Source: Emticicia sp. 21SJ11W-3 | GTDB taxonomy: Bacteria; Bacteroidota; Bacteroidia; Cytophagales; Spirosomataceae | DNA: 64,000 nt | NCBI RefSeq assembly: GCF_024138715.1 | Contig: NZ_CP092074.1 | Coordinates: 3,472,001-3,536,000, forward strand | Reading direction: 5' to 3' | Shown: positions 1 to 8,802 of the stretch, piece by piece | Numbering within the stretch: position 1 is the first letter of the stretch | Layout: each line of letters starts with the position of its first letter | The notes under the pieces: generated by a model | Databases searched by the model: none | Told to the model about the DNA's origin: nothing | What the model saw: the letters and a program-made list of their open reading frames with translations, nothing else | Position numbers and translations under genes: made by a program

Positions 1-176
1 TTACCGACAGTTAAAAAACCAGTATTACACGCTTTTACATACTTTTCATTATTCAGAGGATATTCTAATTTAAACTGATAAGCAATACCCTTACCCATAA
101 ATCCCTCACAATTAACTGTGTTAACAAGAGCTTCAGTATCAGAGAATAATATATTTCCAGTTTTAAAGTGTATCAT
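1..176 (-). CDS. darG: DarG antitoxin, macro domain (partial, runs off left edge)
   Basis: The reverse strand reads an N-terminal macro domain from an ATG at 176-174: MIHFKTGNILFSDTEALVNT, followed by VNCEGFMGKGIAYQFK. The GNIL...ALVNTVN and GVMGKGIA-like patterns are the ADP-ribose-binding signature of DarG antitoxins. In the known family this domain removes ADP-ribose from thymidine in single-stranded DNA, and a C-terminal domain binds the toxin; only about 58 codons are inside the window. The start codon overlaps the stop of the upstream toxin gene by 4 bp (ATGA), so the two are probably translationally coupled. The identification rests on this N-terminal motif plus the neighbouring darT. 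Confidence 0.85.
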   Translation of the reverse strand, partial: MIHFKTGNILFSDTEALVNTVNCEGFMGKGIAYQFKLEYPLNNEKYVKACNTGFLTVG

Positions 177-751
177 TTTATAAAGAATTGACTAACGGGT
201 GTAATTCTAAAATTAACTTTAACTTTTGACTTTTTGACAAGGCCTTCTATGATTTTTTTGTCATTATCATTTTTGACAAATATAATGTCAATCATACTTA
301 TAGGAACTATATTAGGAGTAATGCACTCTGCTAAACAAACTTCCTTGCAGCTATGATTTTTATAATCTCTAACTTTCATTAATTCCCAATCTATACTTTC
401 AAAACCCTCTGAATATGGTAAAGGTTCATCATTATAATTTAAGGGATGAGTAGGAATAATACTAAAATTACCCTCTATTGCCTTTTCTCTATTAACAGCC
501 AAATAAATAAATGACTCCGTTTTAAAAGTTTTTTGAATATTCCCTGCAAATGGCGTTGGAGCAAAAAAATGAAAAGGCACAAATTTATTGAGATTAAATT
601 TAGCTCTATGTTCTAAAATTTCCGTATCTGCAACATCAATGAAACCATCAAGGCCATCTCTTGGTTTTAAACCATTGATTAAAATATTCTCAAAATTTCT
701 AATTGCAGTTATATGATAGATGAGCTTCCCATCCTTTGGAGCTAATGGCAT
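173..751 (-). CDS. darT: DarT ssDNA thymidine ADP-ribosyltransferase toxin
   Basis: A 192-residue protein of the DUF4433/DarT family, close to the usual ~200 residues. The N-terminus YHITAIRNFENILINGLKPR (from about residue 12) is the NAD-binding His block of the family. HRAKFNLNKFVPFHFF (about 48-63) matches the family's VPFYF segment, and E142 in CLAEC is the best candidate for the catalytic glutamate. Known members transfer ADP-ribose from NAD+ to thymidine in ssDNA and stop replication. The toxin comes first and the macro-domain antitoxin second, with a 4-bp overlap, as in known darTG loci. The likely role is phage defence or growth control. The catalytic residue is inferred from position, not from an alignment. 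Confidence 0.88.
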   Translation of the reverse strand: MPLAPKDGKLIYHITAIRNFENILINGLKPRDGLDGFIDVADTEILEHRAKFNLNKFVPFHFFAPTPFAGNIQKTFKTESFIYLAVNREKAIEGNFSIIPTHPLNYNDEPLPYSEGFESIDWELMKVRDYKNHSCKEVCLAECITPNIVPISMIDIIFVKNDNDKKIIEGLVKKSKVKVNFRITPVSQFFIK

Positions 752-941
752 TGACTATTTTAATTTCTGTATCTTCCAATTCACTTGGAAGTAATCACAT
801 AACACAAAGTTGGTAATTCCGCTACTTTTTAAGAAGCATCACAATTTAGTCAGGTTTAATAAATATTCAAACTTTCTACACAAATCATTTTCAGGAGAAT
901 ATTTTAATAGCGACCTATAAAATTTTATAAATATAAAAACA

Positions 942-972
942 AAATCTCTCCAAATAAATTAAGGAGAGATTT
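942..972 (-). terminator. Intrinsic terminator of the phospholipase gene
   Basis: A perfect 10-bp inverted repeat, AAATCTCTCC (942-951) and GGAGAGATTT (963-972), with an 11-nt loop. On the minus strand it is followed by a T-rich stretch (TTTTGTTTTTATA). It lies 26 bp past the phospholipase stop. Confidence 0.75.
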
Positions 973-997
973 ATGTATAATTAAAGCATTTAACACC

Positions 998-3568
998 TTA
1001 CACCACCCCACCCATTGCAGGGTCGGTAAAGCTGGCTTTTCCGTTTTCTACGTGGCCGGCATAGCGTTTTTCAAATGAGGTGTTACCTTTTATTTTCACG
1101 CTGAAATCGTACCAGTTATGATTTTTGGCCAGGTCAAGCACGATGGTAGCACCTGAACCCGCAGCCACAGTTTTGCTATGATTCCCTCTTTTATATGACT
1201 GGTCGACAACCTCAATTGTTACTGCCTGAGTGCTGTTGTTCCTGATTTTCAGTTCTACATTGCCTGTCAGTTTTTTAAGACTGCCTTTTACACGCTGGTA
1301 CTCACAGTTTATCTGTACGTCCGGGTCCTGGGCGTTGCCTTTAAACTCGCGCATGTAGCCGTTTGGCCCGTAGGCTATGAGGTGATACTGCCCGTCTTCA
1401 AAGTCTTCTAATAACCACTGGTCGGCCAGTTTGTCGCCCGCTTTCAATGCGTAGTTCCAGGTTCTTACACTTTCAAAGCCTGTTATGCGGTTGCTGGCAT
1501 CGCGCACGGCATATTTGCCCGGAGCGTAGACTATAAACGGAGCGCCGTCTGTCTTTTTACCAAATACTTCATCAGAGGCATGCAGGTCAATAGCAAATGC
1601 TTTTTTATCGGCATTCAGTTTGCCTTCGGCATATAACTGATACGGAATAGGCATGGCTTTTCTGATACCCGGCTCTTGCTTTGGCAAAATGCCCAGGTCT
1701 TTGCCTTCGTTCAATTGGGCTATTTCATCACTGTTCAGCTCCTTAAAGTTAGACGGCAGCTTTTTAAATTTAGCATTATAAACCGTTTTGATGAACGGTT
1801 CTTTCTGTACAAAGGCCGGTAACTGTATTTTTTCGCCGTTGTATGGCTCAAAAGACGAGGTCAGGTCGCCACAAACGGTTCTGCGCCATTGGCTTATGTT
1901 GGTTTCTGATATTTCTTTTCCGGTTTTATGTTTCAGAAATTTCTCCAGAAACTGTAGCACCGACGTGTGGTCAAACACTTCCGAACACACATTACCCCCG
2001 CGGCTCCAGGGCGAGGCTATCACCATTGGCACCCGGAAACCCAAACCAATCGGGCTGGCGCGCGAGTCGCGCTCGGGGTTGGCACGTTTGCGTTTCAGCT
2101 CCTGAGCCAGACTTACCTGTTCTACCCCGGCATCAATACCGGCTGAAACTTTACCGGTACCGGGTTTATGCGGATTCGGTGGTACAAACGGCGGCACGTG
2201 GTCAAAATACCCGTCGTTTTCGTCATACGTTAATATGAAAACGGTTTTCTTCCAGACCTCCGGATTTTTGGTAAGAATCTCCATCACCTCTGATAGATAC
2301 CAGGCCCCAAACCAGGGTGCACCCGGGTGGTCTGAGAATTTCTCAGGCGCCACTATCCACGACACGGTAGGGAGTTTTCCGGTATTTACATCTTCTCTGA
2401 ACTGATGCAATACATCTCCCTTGGGCACCTGCAGTTTGCGCTGCACGCCGTTGTCTTCATACTCAAGGGTGGTCAGTTTATGGTAATCAGGGTCTTTACG
2501 ATTATTGGTAAAGGCTTTTTTATGGATATTTTTATGGAACTCTGACAGTTTTTCGAAATTCTCAGGCTTAAATTCTTCCAGGTCATTGAGAGCTATTGCC
2601 AGGTACGCTTCTTTCTGTGCCAGTTCTTTTTTAGCGGTGTTGTATTCATTGCCTCCGGCGCTTAGCCCTGCTATTTTGGTTTTCAGGGTCTCAATCATAC
2701 CCGGTAATTCTTTCGCTACTTTTTGCAGATACTGGCGGTACTCGGGCGAGAATTTTACATGGTATTGCTCAAACCACTCAATAGGGTTATCGGTAAAATT
2801 GGCCAGCCATGAGTCTTCTTCACCCTCAAAACCGGTGTCAATGCTTAGTTCGTTCTGGTAAATTTTCCACGATACATTGTTTTCTTCCAGCCGCTCGGGG
2901 AAGGTTTTCCATTTTGCCCATCTGTCATAATCAACGTCTTCGTTTTTTACATTAGCCTTTGCGTTTTCGTTTTGCTCTTCTCTGATGGTTCCCGTCCATA
3001 AGTACAGCCGGTTTGGTGTAGTACCCGTGAGCGACGAGCAGAAGTTCTGGTCACAAACGGTAAAGGCATCGGCCAGGGCATAATAAAACGGGATATCCTC
3101 GCGGTTATAATACCCCATTGTAAGTGGCATTTTCTTGAAGTCTTTGTTGCCCGACTGCTTCACATCCAGCCATTTATCGTACTTACCTTCGTTGCGGGCA
3201 TCAACCTGGTTTTCCCAGGAGTGCGGTAAAGAGCTCATCCAGGTAGCTTTGGTATCTTTCAGGTCTAGTCTGAACGGCGCAAAGGTCTGCCCTGCTGAAT
3301 TGGGTTGCAACCATACTTTATTTTTATTGGGCAGGGTTATGGCGCGAGGGTCATTAAAGCCACGCACGCCCTGAAGTGTACCGTATGAGTGGTCGAAAGA
3401 GCGGTTTTCCTGCATCAGAATCACTACGTGTTCGGCATCTAAATAGGTGCTTCCTGTTTTGGGGTCAATGGCCAGGGCTTTTTGAATAACCGGGGGCAAC
3501 ATACCTGCCAGACCCGTACCGCTGGCCAGAACGGCTGCTTTCTGAATAAATTCTCTTCTGGTTTCCAT
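998..3568 (-). CDS. Phosphocholine-specific phospholipase C, Tat-exported
   Basis: An 856-residue secreted phosphoesterase. The N-terminus METRREFIQKAAVLASGTG has the twin-arginine motif and hydrophobic stretch of a Tat signal, cleaved around residue 33. The catalytic phosphoesterase domain spans roughly residues 45-570 and includes the family signature QENRSFDHSYGTLQGVRGF and the later FILTYDENDGYFDHVPP metal-site segment. Two DUF756-type beta domains fill about 650-850. Known members hydrolyse phosphatidylcholine or sphingomyelin outside the cytoplasm to release phosphocholine. The length fits the family (about 700-850). The gene stands alone with its own terminator. Substrate specificity cannot be read from the sequence. 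Confidence 0.92.
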   Translation of the reverse strand: METRREFIQKAAVLASGTGLAGMLPPVIQKALAIDPKTGSTYLDAEHVVILMQENRSFDHSYGTLQGVRGFNDPRAITLPNKNKVWLQPNSAGQTFAPFRLDLKDTKATWMSSLPHSWENQVDARNEGKYDKWLDVKQSGNKDFKKMPLTMGYYNREDIPFYYALADAFTVCDQNFCSSLTGTTPNRLYLWTGTIREEQNENAKANVKNEDVDYDRWAKWKTFPERLEENNVSWKIYQNELSIDTGFEGEEDSWLANFTDNPIEWFEQYHVKFSPEYRQYLQKVAKELPGMIETLKTKIAGLSAGGNEYNTAKKELAQKEAYLAIALNDLEEFKPENFEKLSEFHKNIHKKAFTNNRKDPDYHKLTTLEYEDNGVQRKLQVPKGDVLHQFREDVNTGKLPTVSWIVAPEKFSDHPGAPWFGAWYLSEVMEILTKNPEVWKKTVFILTYDENDGYFDHVPPFVPPNPHKPGTGKVSAGIDAGVEQVSLAQELKRKRANPERDSRASPIGLGFRVPMVIASPWSRGGNVCSEVFDHTSVLQFLEKFLKHKTGKEISETNISQWRRTVCGDLTSSFEPYNGEKIQLPAFVQKEPFIKTVYNAKFKKLPSNFKELNSDEIAQLNEGKDLGILPKQEPGIRKAMPIPYQLYAEGKLNADKKAFAIDLHASDEVFGKKTDGAPFIVYAPGKYAVRDASNRITGFESVRTWNYALKAGDKLADQWLLEDFEDGQYHLIAYGPNGYMREFKGNAQDPDVQINCEYQRVKGSLKKLTGNVELKIRNNSTQAVTIEVVDQSYKRGNHSKTVAAGSGATIVLDLAKNHNWYDFSVKIKGNTSFEKRYAGHVENGKASFTDPAMGGVV

Positions 3569-3755
3569 ATAGGCTTTAGAAGTGTTAGGGTGAGTTTAGT
3601 AAAAAATCCGGTTGTAAATATACGCCTAATAAGTGCTTTCCGGCCAGGCAGGGGGCAATTATTAACAATATCTTTACCTCAGTTACTATTACTTTATAAT
3701 GCGGTAGATGGACTACTCCGCGTGCTGTAATCGGCGTTGGCTTTCATGGCTGTTT

Positions 3756-4847
3756 TCAGGCGATACCTTTCATTACCAGCTCAAAAATATAAAATTCGCC
3801 GGTTATGTTTTTGCGCAAAGCGGTGCTAATTACCTTTATCATGGTCTGAACCGAGGCAGTTGAAAACAGCACTTTTGAGGTCTGCAATAAATGTGTATTA
3901 AAGCGGCTCAGGTCTTTTTGCTCAAACATGGTTTCGTAAATACAATGGTAGGTAAGCAAATGATATCTGGCGTCGCGGTGGTCATAAACCACTATCGGGT
4001 TTGCAGTGCTGATACCAAAGCAGAACAAAAACACGGGGAAATCGAAAAGCCGAAGACCATTAAGGGTGTTGATTAAATCGGCATCAAAAAACTCATAATA
4101 CTGAAATGCACTATTGACAGACTCTTGCGACAGCGCCATTTGGAGTTCGTGCAGTTTTTGCTTCATGATGTCCAGCGGTATGGCATCATAACTGAATTGC
4201 TCTATGGGCAGCCATTGTTCGGTGGCCTGATCCATGAATTCGAGATTGTCTTTTGATAAGCCCAGCTTGTAATCAAACAACGGATAACCGGGGGCAAAAT
4301 AACCCAGATAAAAATATTGTAGCCCATGCCTTTTCGAAAATTCCATTTTCAGAAACATCAGGTATTTGCCCAGGCTATGCTTTTTGTATTCGGGGTCGTA
4401 AAAACATGAAATCCCCGCCGATGTTTTCTCGCCCAGGTCAAAAAAACCACAGGCTATCAGCTTTGAATCATCATAAATGCAAATCTCAAGGGTTTCATAG
4501 ATGTCATTATCGCCGTAGCCGAAAAGTAACTGTTGCAGGTTGGGGGCGGTGTCAAAAGCTACGTGGCTCTGATACCGGGCAAAGAGGTCTTCTTTGGTTT
4601 CGTCAATAAAGGCCTCACGTATAATTACATTGAATCCGGAGTTAAGTTTCCTGAGTTTTTTTTGAGTAGATGATTCACTGAAAGAGCGAAGGTTGATTCT
4701 TAGCCAGATAGCACTATAAATAATATCTTTAAATTTCAGGAAACTGGTGGTAAAGATAGCCTGCCCCATTCTGAACCAACCGTCTTCCAGATGTGCATCC
4801 AGGTCTGCGGGTTCTAATGATGGCGGGTAATATAATTCTGCTAACAT
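3756..4847 (-). CDS. Arginyl-tRNA-protein transferase-like (ATE/Bpt-like, GNAT fold)
   Basis: About 363 residues from the ATG at 4847; an upstream in-frame ATG at 4898 would add 17 residues with no family match. The start region LDAHLEDGWFRMGQAIF resembles the N-terminal block of ATE/Bpt. GISCFYDPEYKKHSLGKYLM and GLQYFYLGYF...LFDYKLG match the acyltransferase C-terminal core (FYDP, SLG, YLGY, YK). Known members move Arg or Leu from aminoacyl-tRNA to acidic N-termini for degradation. The Cys pairs usually found just after the N-terminal RxGQ/RxGH block are absent, and the protein extends about 120 residues beyond the core. A related but different aminoacyl-tRNA-dependent acyltransferase is possible. 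Confidence 0.65.
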   Translation of the reverse strand: MLAELYYPPSLEPADLDAHLEDGWFRMGQAIFTTSFLKFKDIIYSAIWLRINLRSFSESSTQKKLRKLNSGFNVIIREAFIDETKEDLFARYQSHVAFDTAPNLQQLLFGYGDNDIYETLEICIYDDSKLIACGFFDLGEKTSAGISCFYDPEYKKHSLGKYLMFLKMEFSKRHGLQYFYLGYFAPGYPLFDYKLGLSKDNLEFMDQATEQWLPIEQFSYDAIPLDIMKQKLHELQMALSQESVNSAFQYYEFFDADLINTLNGLRLFDFPVFLFCFGISTANPIVVYDHRDARYHLLTYHCIYETMFEQKDLSRFNTHLLQTSKVLFSTASVQTMIKVISTALRKNITGEFYIFELVMKGIA

Positions 4848-5030
4848 GGGCTGTAATACTTTCTGACCGAAAACTAAGCATAAAGCCAAAGATTTCAAAC
4901 CCGGTAAACGTATTTTTAATGCTTGCTAAATGGTTTTTTGCTATTGCCAGGCGTAAATGGTTAAGAATCAGACACTCGGCTGTGCCGTGCAAAGTAGCCC
5001 GCCCACAACAGTTTGAAAATAAATATTTGT

Positions 5031-5038
5031 TACTTTTG
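5031..5038 (+). promoter_or_regulatory. Candidate -7 element for the GT4 gene
   Basis: TACTTTTG fits the Bacteroidota TAnnTTTG consensus 71 bp before the glycosyltransferase ATG. A TTTG lies at 5012-5015, but the 15-bp spacing is shorter than the usual 17-23, so support is partial. Confidence 0.35.
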
Positions 5039-5109
5039 CCTTTAACTATTAAAATCGGCAGCCGTATGGGTTTTACAGCAACAATAACCAGATTAAAAAA
5101 GGCAATAAT

Positions 5110-6222
5110 ATGATAAGAATACTACACGTAATAGGTGGAATGGACAGAGCTGGTGCAGAAACAATGGTAATGAATATTTACAGAAATATAGACCGAACCA
5201 GAATACAGTTTGATTTTATTTACTTTAAAGCAAAAGCCTGTGATTATGATGAAGAAATACTAAGCCTGGGTGGTAAAATTTTTAGGATTGTGGAGGGGAA
5301 TAGTTTTAAGCGCATTTACAGCTTATACCGGTTTCTTAAGCACAATTCACAATATCAGGTAATTCATGCGCATACGCTGCTTAATATCGGATTTTGTTTT
5401 CTGGCAGCCAATCTTGCCGGTGTGCCAATCAGAATTGCTCATTCGCACAGTATTACTAATGCATCAGATAATTCTCTGGCCAACAGAATTTATCAGCAAT
5501 TATCCATTTTTCTAATCAAAAAGTATTCAACAAACGCGATTGCTTGTAGTACTGAAGCCGCAGAATTTTTATTTCCTGAAAACAAAAAAGCTCTTGTTCT
5601 GTATAACTCTATCGATATAGACCAGTACTTTGAAACCGGTAAAACCCATAAAGATTTTTTGCGTGAAACATTTCTACCAGGTAGTAATAGTAGAATATAT
5701 GTTCAAATTGGCAGACTTGAGAATGTTAAAAATCACGCGTTTTCTTTACAGATAATGTATGTTCTAAAAAACAAAAAAATCGATTTCCATTTCTTTATTA
5801 TAGGCCAGGGTACCTTAGACTCTTTTATTAGAAACGAGGTTTCAAGGCTCGGGCTGTCTGGTAACGTAACTATGCTTGGGATAAGAGATGATGTACCACA
5901 ACTAATGGCCGGTGCCGATGTAATGCTAATGCCCTCTTTGTATGAAGGATTGCCTATGGTGCTGATTGAAAGCCAGTGTATAGGTTTGCCAGCCCTTATT
6001 TCTGATAATGTACCAGCCGATGTAGACATGGGTGTCTCTCTGGTTAAAAAGCTAAGCTTGAGTGACACCCCTGAGGAATGGGCGGAAGTTCTTTTTAATA
6101 TTAAAAGAGAAGCCCCGAAACAACAAAACATTGAAATACTGCGCAGCAAAGGCCTTGATATACAAGATGCCGCTAGAATTTATACTGATTTGTATCTTCA
6201 AAAAATAAACACTGCCAACTAG
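5110..6222 (+). CDS. Glycosyltransferase, family GT4 (EpsF-like)
   Basis: A 370-residue GT-B glycosyltransferase. The N-terminal acceptor domain opens with RILHVIGGMDRAGAETMVMN, typical of exopolysaccharide and capsule GT4 enzymes. The C-terminal nucleotide-sugar domain contains IGRLENVKNH (about 200), ADVMLMPSLYEGLPMVLIES (the EX7E motif) and IGLPALIS. It would transfer a sugar from a nucleotide-activated donor to a glycan or lipid-linked acceptor at the inner face of the membrane. It is not followed by other polysaccharide genes on the same strand, so the pathway is unknown. Donor and acceptor cannot be predicted. Confidence 0.9.
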   Translation: MIRILHVIGGMDRAGAETMVMNIYRNIDRTRIQFDFIYFKAKACDYDEEILSLGGKIFRIVEGNSFKRIYSLYRFLKHNSQYQVIHAHTLLNIGFCFLAANLAGVPIRIAHSHSITNASDNSLANRIYQQLSIFLIKKYSTNAIACSTEAAEFLFPENKKALVLYNSIDIDQYFETGKTHKDFLRETFLPGSNSRIYVQIGRLENVKNHAFSLQIMYVLKNKKIDFHFFIIGQGTLDSFIRNEVSRLGLSGNVTMLGIRDDVPQLMAGADVMLMPSLYEGLPMVLIESQCIGLPALISDNVPADVDMGVSLVKKLSLSDTPEEWAEVLFNIKREAPKQQNIEILRSKGLDIQDAARIYTDLYLQKINTAN

Positions 6223-6273
6223 CCAATTCGGTTACGCCCCATTATAAGGTAATTTAAAAAAATTAAAAATAAT

Positions 6274-6304
6274 TTGCGAAACCAATTAGTTGCACATAAA
6301 TTTG
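6274..6304 (+). promoter_or_regulatory. Bacteroidota-type promoter before the SRPBCC-VOC gene
   Basis: TTG (6274-6276), then 20 bp, then TAAATTTG (6297-6304): an exact TTG-N20-TAnnTTTG match. Transcription would start near 6311, giving a ~230-nt leader before the ATG at 6544. In many Bacteroidota such a promoter precedes an ArsR regulator linked to an SRPBCC gene; no ArsR gene is present here. Confidence 0.6.
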
Positions 6305-6343
6305 CAACCGTTCGGTTTCGTACATAACTTTGAATCTGAAAAA

Positions 6344-6508
6344 GTGCTTAGAATCTGTCTTCTGTTTTTTTCTAGTATCCTGATAACGGTTATAGCGCAT
6401 ACGCAGCTAAAAAAGAGCTTAATTGAAATGGCCACAGAAAAGGCGGTGAGATTTGTAAAATTAGAATTACAGAAAAAAACGCAACAGATAAATGAAAAAA
6501 CAACTTGA
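6344..6508 (+). CDS. Possible 54-residue membrane peptide
   Basis: An open frame from a GTG at 6344 encodes one hydrophobic helix (ICLLFFSSILITVIAHT) followed by a charged helix rich in Lys and Gln. It sits after the predicted transcription start and 35 bp before the SRPBCC-VOC gene. No ATG precedes the helix; an ATG at 6427 would leave only 26 residues. It may simply be leader sequence. No family recognised. Confidence 0.22.
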   Translation: MLRICLLFFSSILITVIAHTQLKKSLIEMATEKAVRFVKLELQKKTQQINEKTT

Positions 6509-6543
6509 AAAGATATTTTTAACTATACAAAATTTGAAGAATA

Positions 6544-7509
6544 ATGAGACAAAACCTGATATTTGATTTTACAGTAAACAAAGAAAACAATACAGTTGAA
6601 GTAAAACGCGAATTTGCCGCCGACCTGGACCTGGTGTGGGAGGCCTGGACCAACCCCGCAATACTAGACCAATGGTGGGCGCCCAAACCTTACAGGACAG
6701 AAACGAAGTCGATGAATTTCAGAGAAGGTGGGCGCTGGCATTATGCCATGATAAGCCCGAAAGGCGAAAAACACTGGGGCGTAAACGACTACCTGACCAT
6801 TGAAACACAGAAAGGTTTTTCTTGCATGGATGCGTTCAGTGACGAAAACGGAACCATAGACCCTAACTTACCCAGAACGTACTGGAACAACGATTTTAAA
6901 CAAACCGGCAGCACCACTTTTGTAACCATTAATGCCCGCTATAATAGCCTCTCAGACCTGGAAAAAGTGATAGAAATGGGCTTTAAGGAGGGTTTCAGTA
7001 TGGCACTGGAAAACCTTGACCAATACCTGGAGGCACAGTTTATGCTACGCCGGCAAAACAAAACCAACAATAAGGCAAGGGTTTGCACGTACCTTAACTT
7101 TGCTGGTAATACAGAAGAAGCTTTTTTGTTTTATAAATCTGTTTTCAGAACTGATTTTGTCGGCAAAGGCATTCAGAGGTTTGGCGATATTCCGGCTGTG
7201 CCAGGTAACCCACCTGTAGCAGATGCCGTAAAAAATATGATTCTGCATGTAGAATTACCCATTACCGCCCATCATATACTAATGGCTACCGACGCACCCA
7301 AAGAAATGGGTTTTACTCTAACACTGGGCAACAATATGCACATCAGCATTGAACCAGACACCAGAGAAGAAGCCAAACGGATATTTGATGAACTATCGGC
7401 AGGTGGCGTAGTCTCCATGCCTTTAGAAGATATGTTCTTTGGGGCTTACTTTGGGTCATTTACAGATAAATTTGGCATTAACTGGATGATTAACTACCAG
7501 AATGATTAA
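6544..7509 (+). CDS. SRPBCC (AHSA1-like) and VOC/PhnB-like fusion protein
   Basis: 321 residues with two domains that are normally separate proteins. Residues ~12-155 are an AHSA1-type SRPBCC fold: VKREFAADLDLVWEAWTNPA, QWWAPKPYRTE and GRWHYAMISPKGEKHW are its usual landmarks. Residues ~168-318 are a PhnB/3-demethylubiquinone methyltransferase-like VOC domain: CTYLNFAGNTEEAFLFYKSV, LMATDAPKEMGF, and a C-terminal MPLEDMFFGAYFGSFTDKFG. Both families bind small hydrophobic ligands or act in resistance and detoxification; neither fixes a reaction here. The codon run across the joint is uninterrupted, so the fusion is real in this sequence. A strong hairpin terminator follows. Confidence 0.85.
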   Translation: MRQNLIFDFTVNKENNTVEVKREFAADLDLVWEAWTNPAILDQWWAPKPYRTETKSMNFREGGRWHYAMISPKGEKHWGVNDYLTIETQKGFSCMDAFSDENGTIDPNLPRTYWNNDFKQTGSTTFVTINARYNSLSDLEKVIEMGFKEGFSMALENLDQYLEAQFMLRRQNKTNNKARVCTYLNFAGNTEEAFLFYKSVFRTDFVGKGIQRFGDIPAVPGNPPVADAVKNMILHVELPITAHHILMATDAPKEMGFTLTLGNNMHISIEPDTREEAKRIFDELSAGGVVSMPLEDMFFGAYFGSFTDKFGINWMINYQND

Positions 7510-7518
7510 GCACTTACC

Positions 7519-7561
7519 TGCCCCTCTGTTGTTCAGCAACTACTGTTGCCGCAGAGGGGCA
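7519..7561 (+). terminator. Hairpin terminator after the SRPBCC-VOC gene
   Basis: A perfect 10-bp stem TGCCCCTCTG (7519-7528)/CAGAGGGGCA (7552-7561), with a second inner stem GCAAC/GTTGC. It is followed by TTTAATTTT. Confidence 0.75.
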
Positions 7562-7669
7562 TTTAATTTTAACCACAGCACATAGCCGGGTCGCTTTCAC
7601 CCCCTCAGATTGTCTATCCTCCCCCCTGTCAAAACGCGAAATCTCTGCTATATTTACCAATAAAAACCT

Positions 7670-8236
7670 ATGCGAAAAATTATAGTTACTGAGTTTATAA
7701 CGCTTGATGGCGTTGTGGAAGCCCCCGGAGGTGATGAAACCGCGCACCCGCATGGTGGCTGGCAGGCCCGCTACAGAAGCCCGGAAGGTGGAAAGTATAA
7801 AATGGACGAGCTAAAAAGTGTTGACTCACTTTTGCTTGGCAAAAATACTTACAGCGGGTTCAGGAACTACTGGCCTACCCAAACCGGCAACGATTTTGCC
7901 GACAGAATGAACCACTACCCCAAATATGTGGTATCTGCAACCTTGCCAAATGCCGATTGGAACAACAGCCACATCATTAGAGATATGGCAACTGAACTGG
8001 CAGCGCTCAAAAATACCCAGGGCGGCAATATACTGGTTTATGGTAGTGCCACGCTGGTAAAAAGTTTGCTACAACATAACCTGATAGATGAATTACACCT
8101 GATGCTGATACCCGTAGTAGTGGGCGGAGGGTTGAAGTTGTTTGATGACAACCTGCAATTAAGAAATTTTTCCCTTAGCCGCTCGCAGGCATTTGAAAAC
8201 GGAGTAGTAGTATTAGAATATCAATTGCTTCCATAG
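7670..8236 (+). CDS. RibD C-terminal/dihydrofolate-reductase-like protein
   Basis: 188 residues of the RibD_C (DHFR-like) family. The N-terminus RKIIVTEFITLDGVVEAPGG is the standard opening. LLLGKNTYSGFRNYWP (about 52-67), KYVVSATLPNADWNNSHII and ILVYGSATLVKSLLQHNLIDE (the GSA..V..L motif) are also typical. The C-terminal LMLIPVVVGGGLKLF completes the fold. Members are NADPH-dependent reductases of pteridine-like or unknown substrates; this stand-alone type is not a folate enzyme with an assigned role. It is a single gene with a TATATTTA sequence about 20 bp upstream, close to a -7 element. Confidence 0.88.
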   Translation: MRKIIVTEFITLDGVVEAPGGDETAHPHGGWQARYRSPEGGKYKMDELKSVDSLLLGKNTYSGFRNYWPTQTGNDFADRMNHYPKYVVSATLPNADWNNSHIIRDMATELAALKNTQGGNILVYGSATLVKSLLQHNLIDELHLMLIPVVVGGGLKLFDDNLQLRNFSLSRSQAFENGVVVLEYQLLP

Positions 8237-8493
8237 CTTAGCAGGTTTCAAAAAACTTAATTATATGTGCAAAGCCTTACAAAATAGTCATTTCGTTTTC
8301 GTAAAGGCAGGGTCATTTTTATACCCATGGCAGCCGGGCTATAGATGCTTCTCTAAATTTTTCTAATCATAAAACTGCAGGCCTTTGGTTATGCCATGCC
8401 GGCCGTTTTACCAGATAAAACGCAAGCCCTTGTACCTACAAATTATTAAGAAATTATTAATAATTTTTCTTAGACAAATTCAATTCGGTGCAT

Positions 8494-8501
8494 TAATTTT
8501 G
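8494..8501 (+). promoter_or_regulatory. Candidate -7 element for the leader/GT2 transcript
   Basis: TAATTTTG matches TAnnTTTG. No TTG lies at the expected distance upstream. If used, it gives a ~350-nt leader before the GT2 gene that contains a 30-codon reading frame and several hairpins. Confidence 0.4.
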
Positions 8502-8538
8502 TCTGGTATTATTACTAATTCTATTATTTAAACGTACA

Positions 8539-8631
8539 ATGAAAAACCTAACCATCACCACATCTGCCTTAGCCATCAGGCACAGCCATTTTCTGCTTTT
8601 ACCTCTAAACATCTGTATTAATCCTGCCTGA
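8539..8631 (+). CDS. Candidate 30-residue leader peptide
   Basis: An ATG 38 bp after the -7 element opens a 30-codon frame: MKNLTITTSALAIRHSHFLL, then LPLNICINPA, then TGA. It ends in a leucine-rich run and precedes paired inverted repeats, the arrangement of a translated leader. It is too short for compositional proof, and no known leader family was recognised. It could be a chance frame. Confidence 0.35.
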   Translation: MKNLTITTSALAIRHSHFLLLPLNICINPA

Positions 8632-8662
8632 AAAACAGTTTTATCGGTTTGTTTACAAATTA

Positions 8663-8802
8663 CTTATCAGCAATAATACCGGCTTAAAATTGCAGTTGTT
8701 TACAAACAACCCATGCTTATGCTCGCCTTATTGCCTCTGATAAGGGCTTTACTCTGTATCCGTATTTCAGTGTTTACGTGTCTGTCTTTTTTTTAAAGAC
8801 AG
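8663..8802 (+). promoter_or_regulatory. Structured leader (three inverted repeats)
   Basis: CTTATCAGCAATAA (8663-8676) can pair with TTATTGC...CTGATAAG (8728-8744), leaving a small bulge. GTTGTTTACAAACAAC (8695-8710) folds on itself between them. CTGTCTTT (8782-8789) pairs with AAAGACAG (8795-8802) over a T-rich loop. The rest of 8237-8809 shows no gene. The layout suggests an attenuator or a structured 5' UTR for the two genes that follow. Confidence 0.4.
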
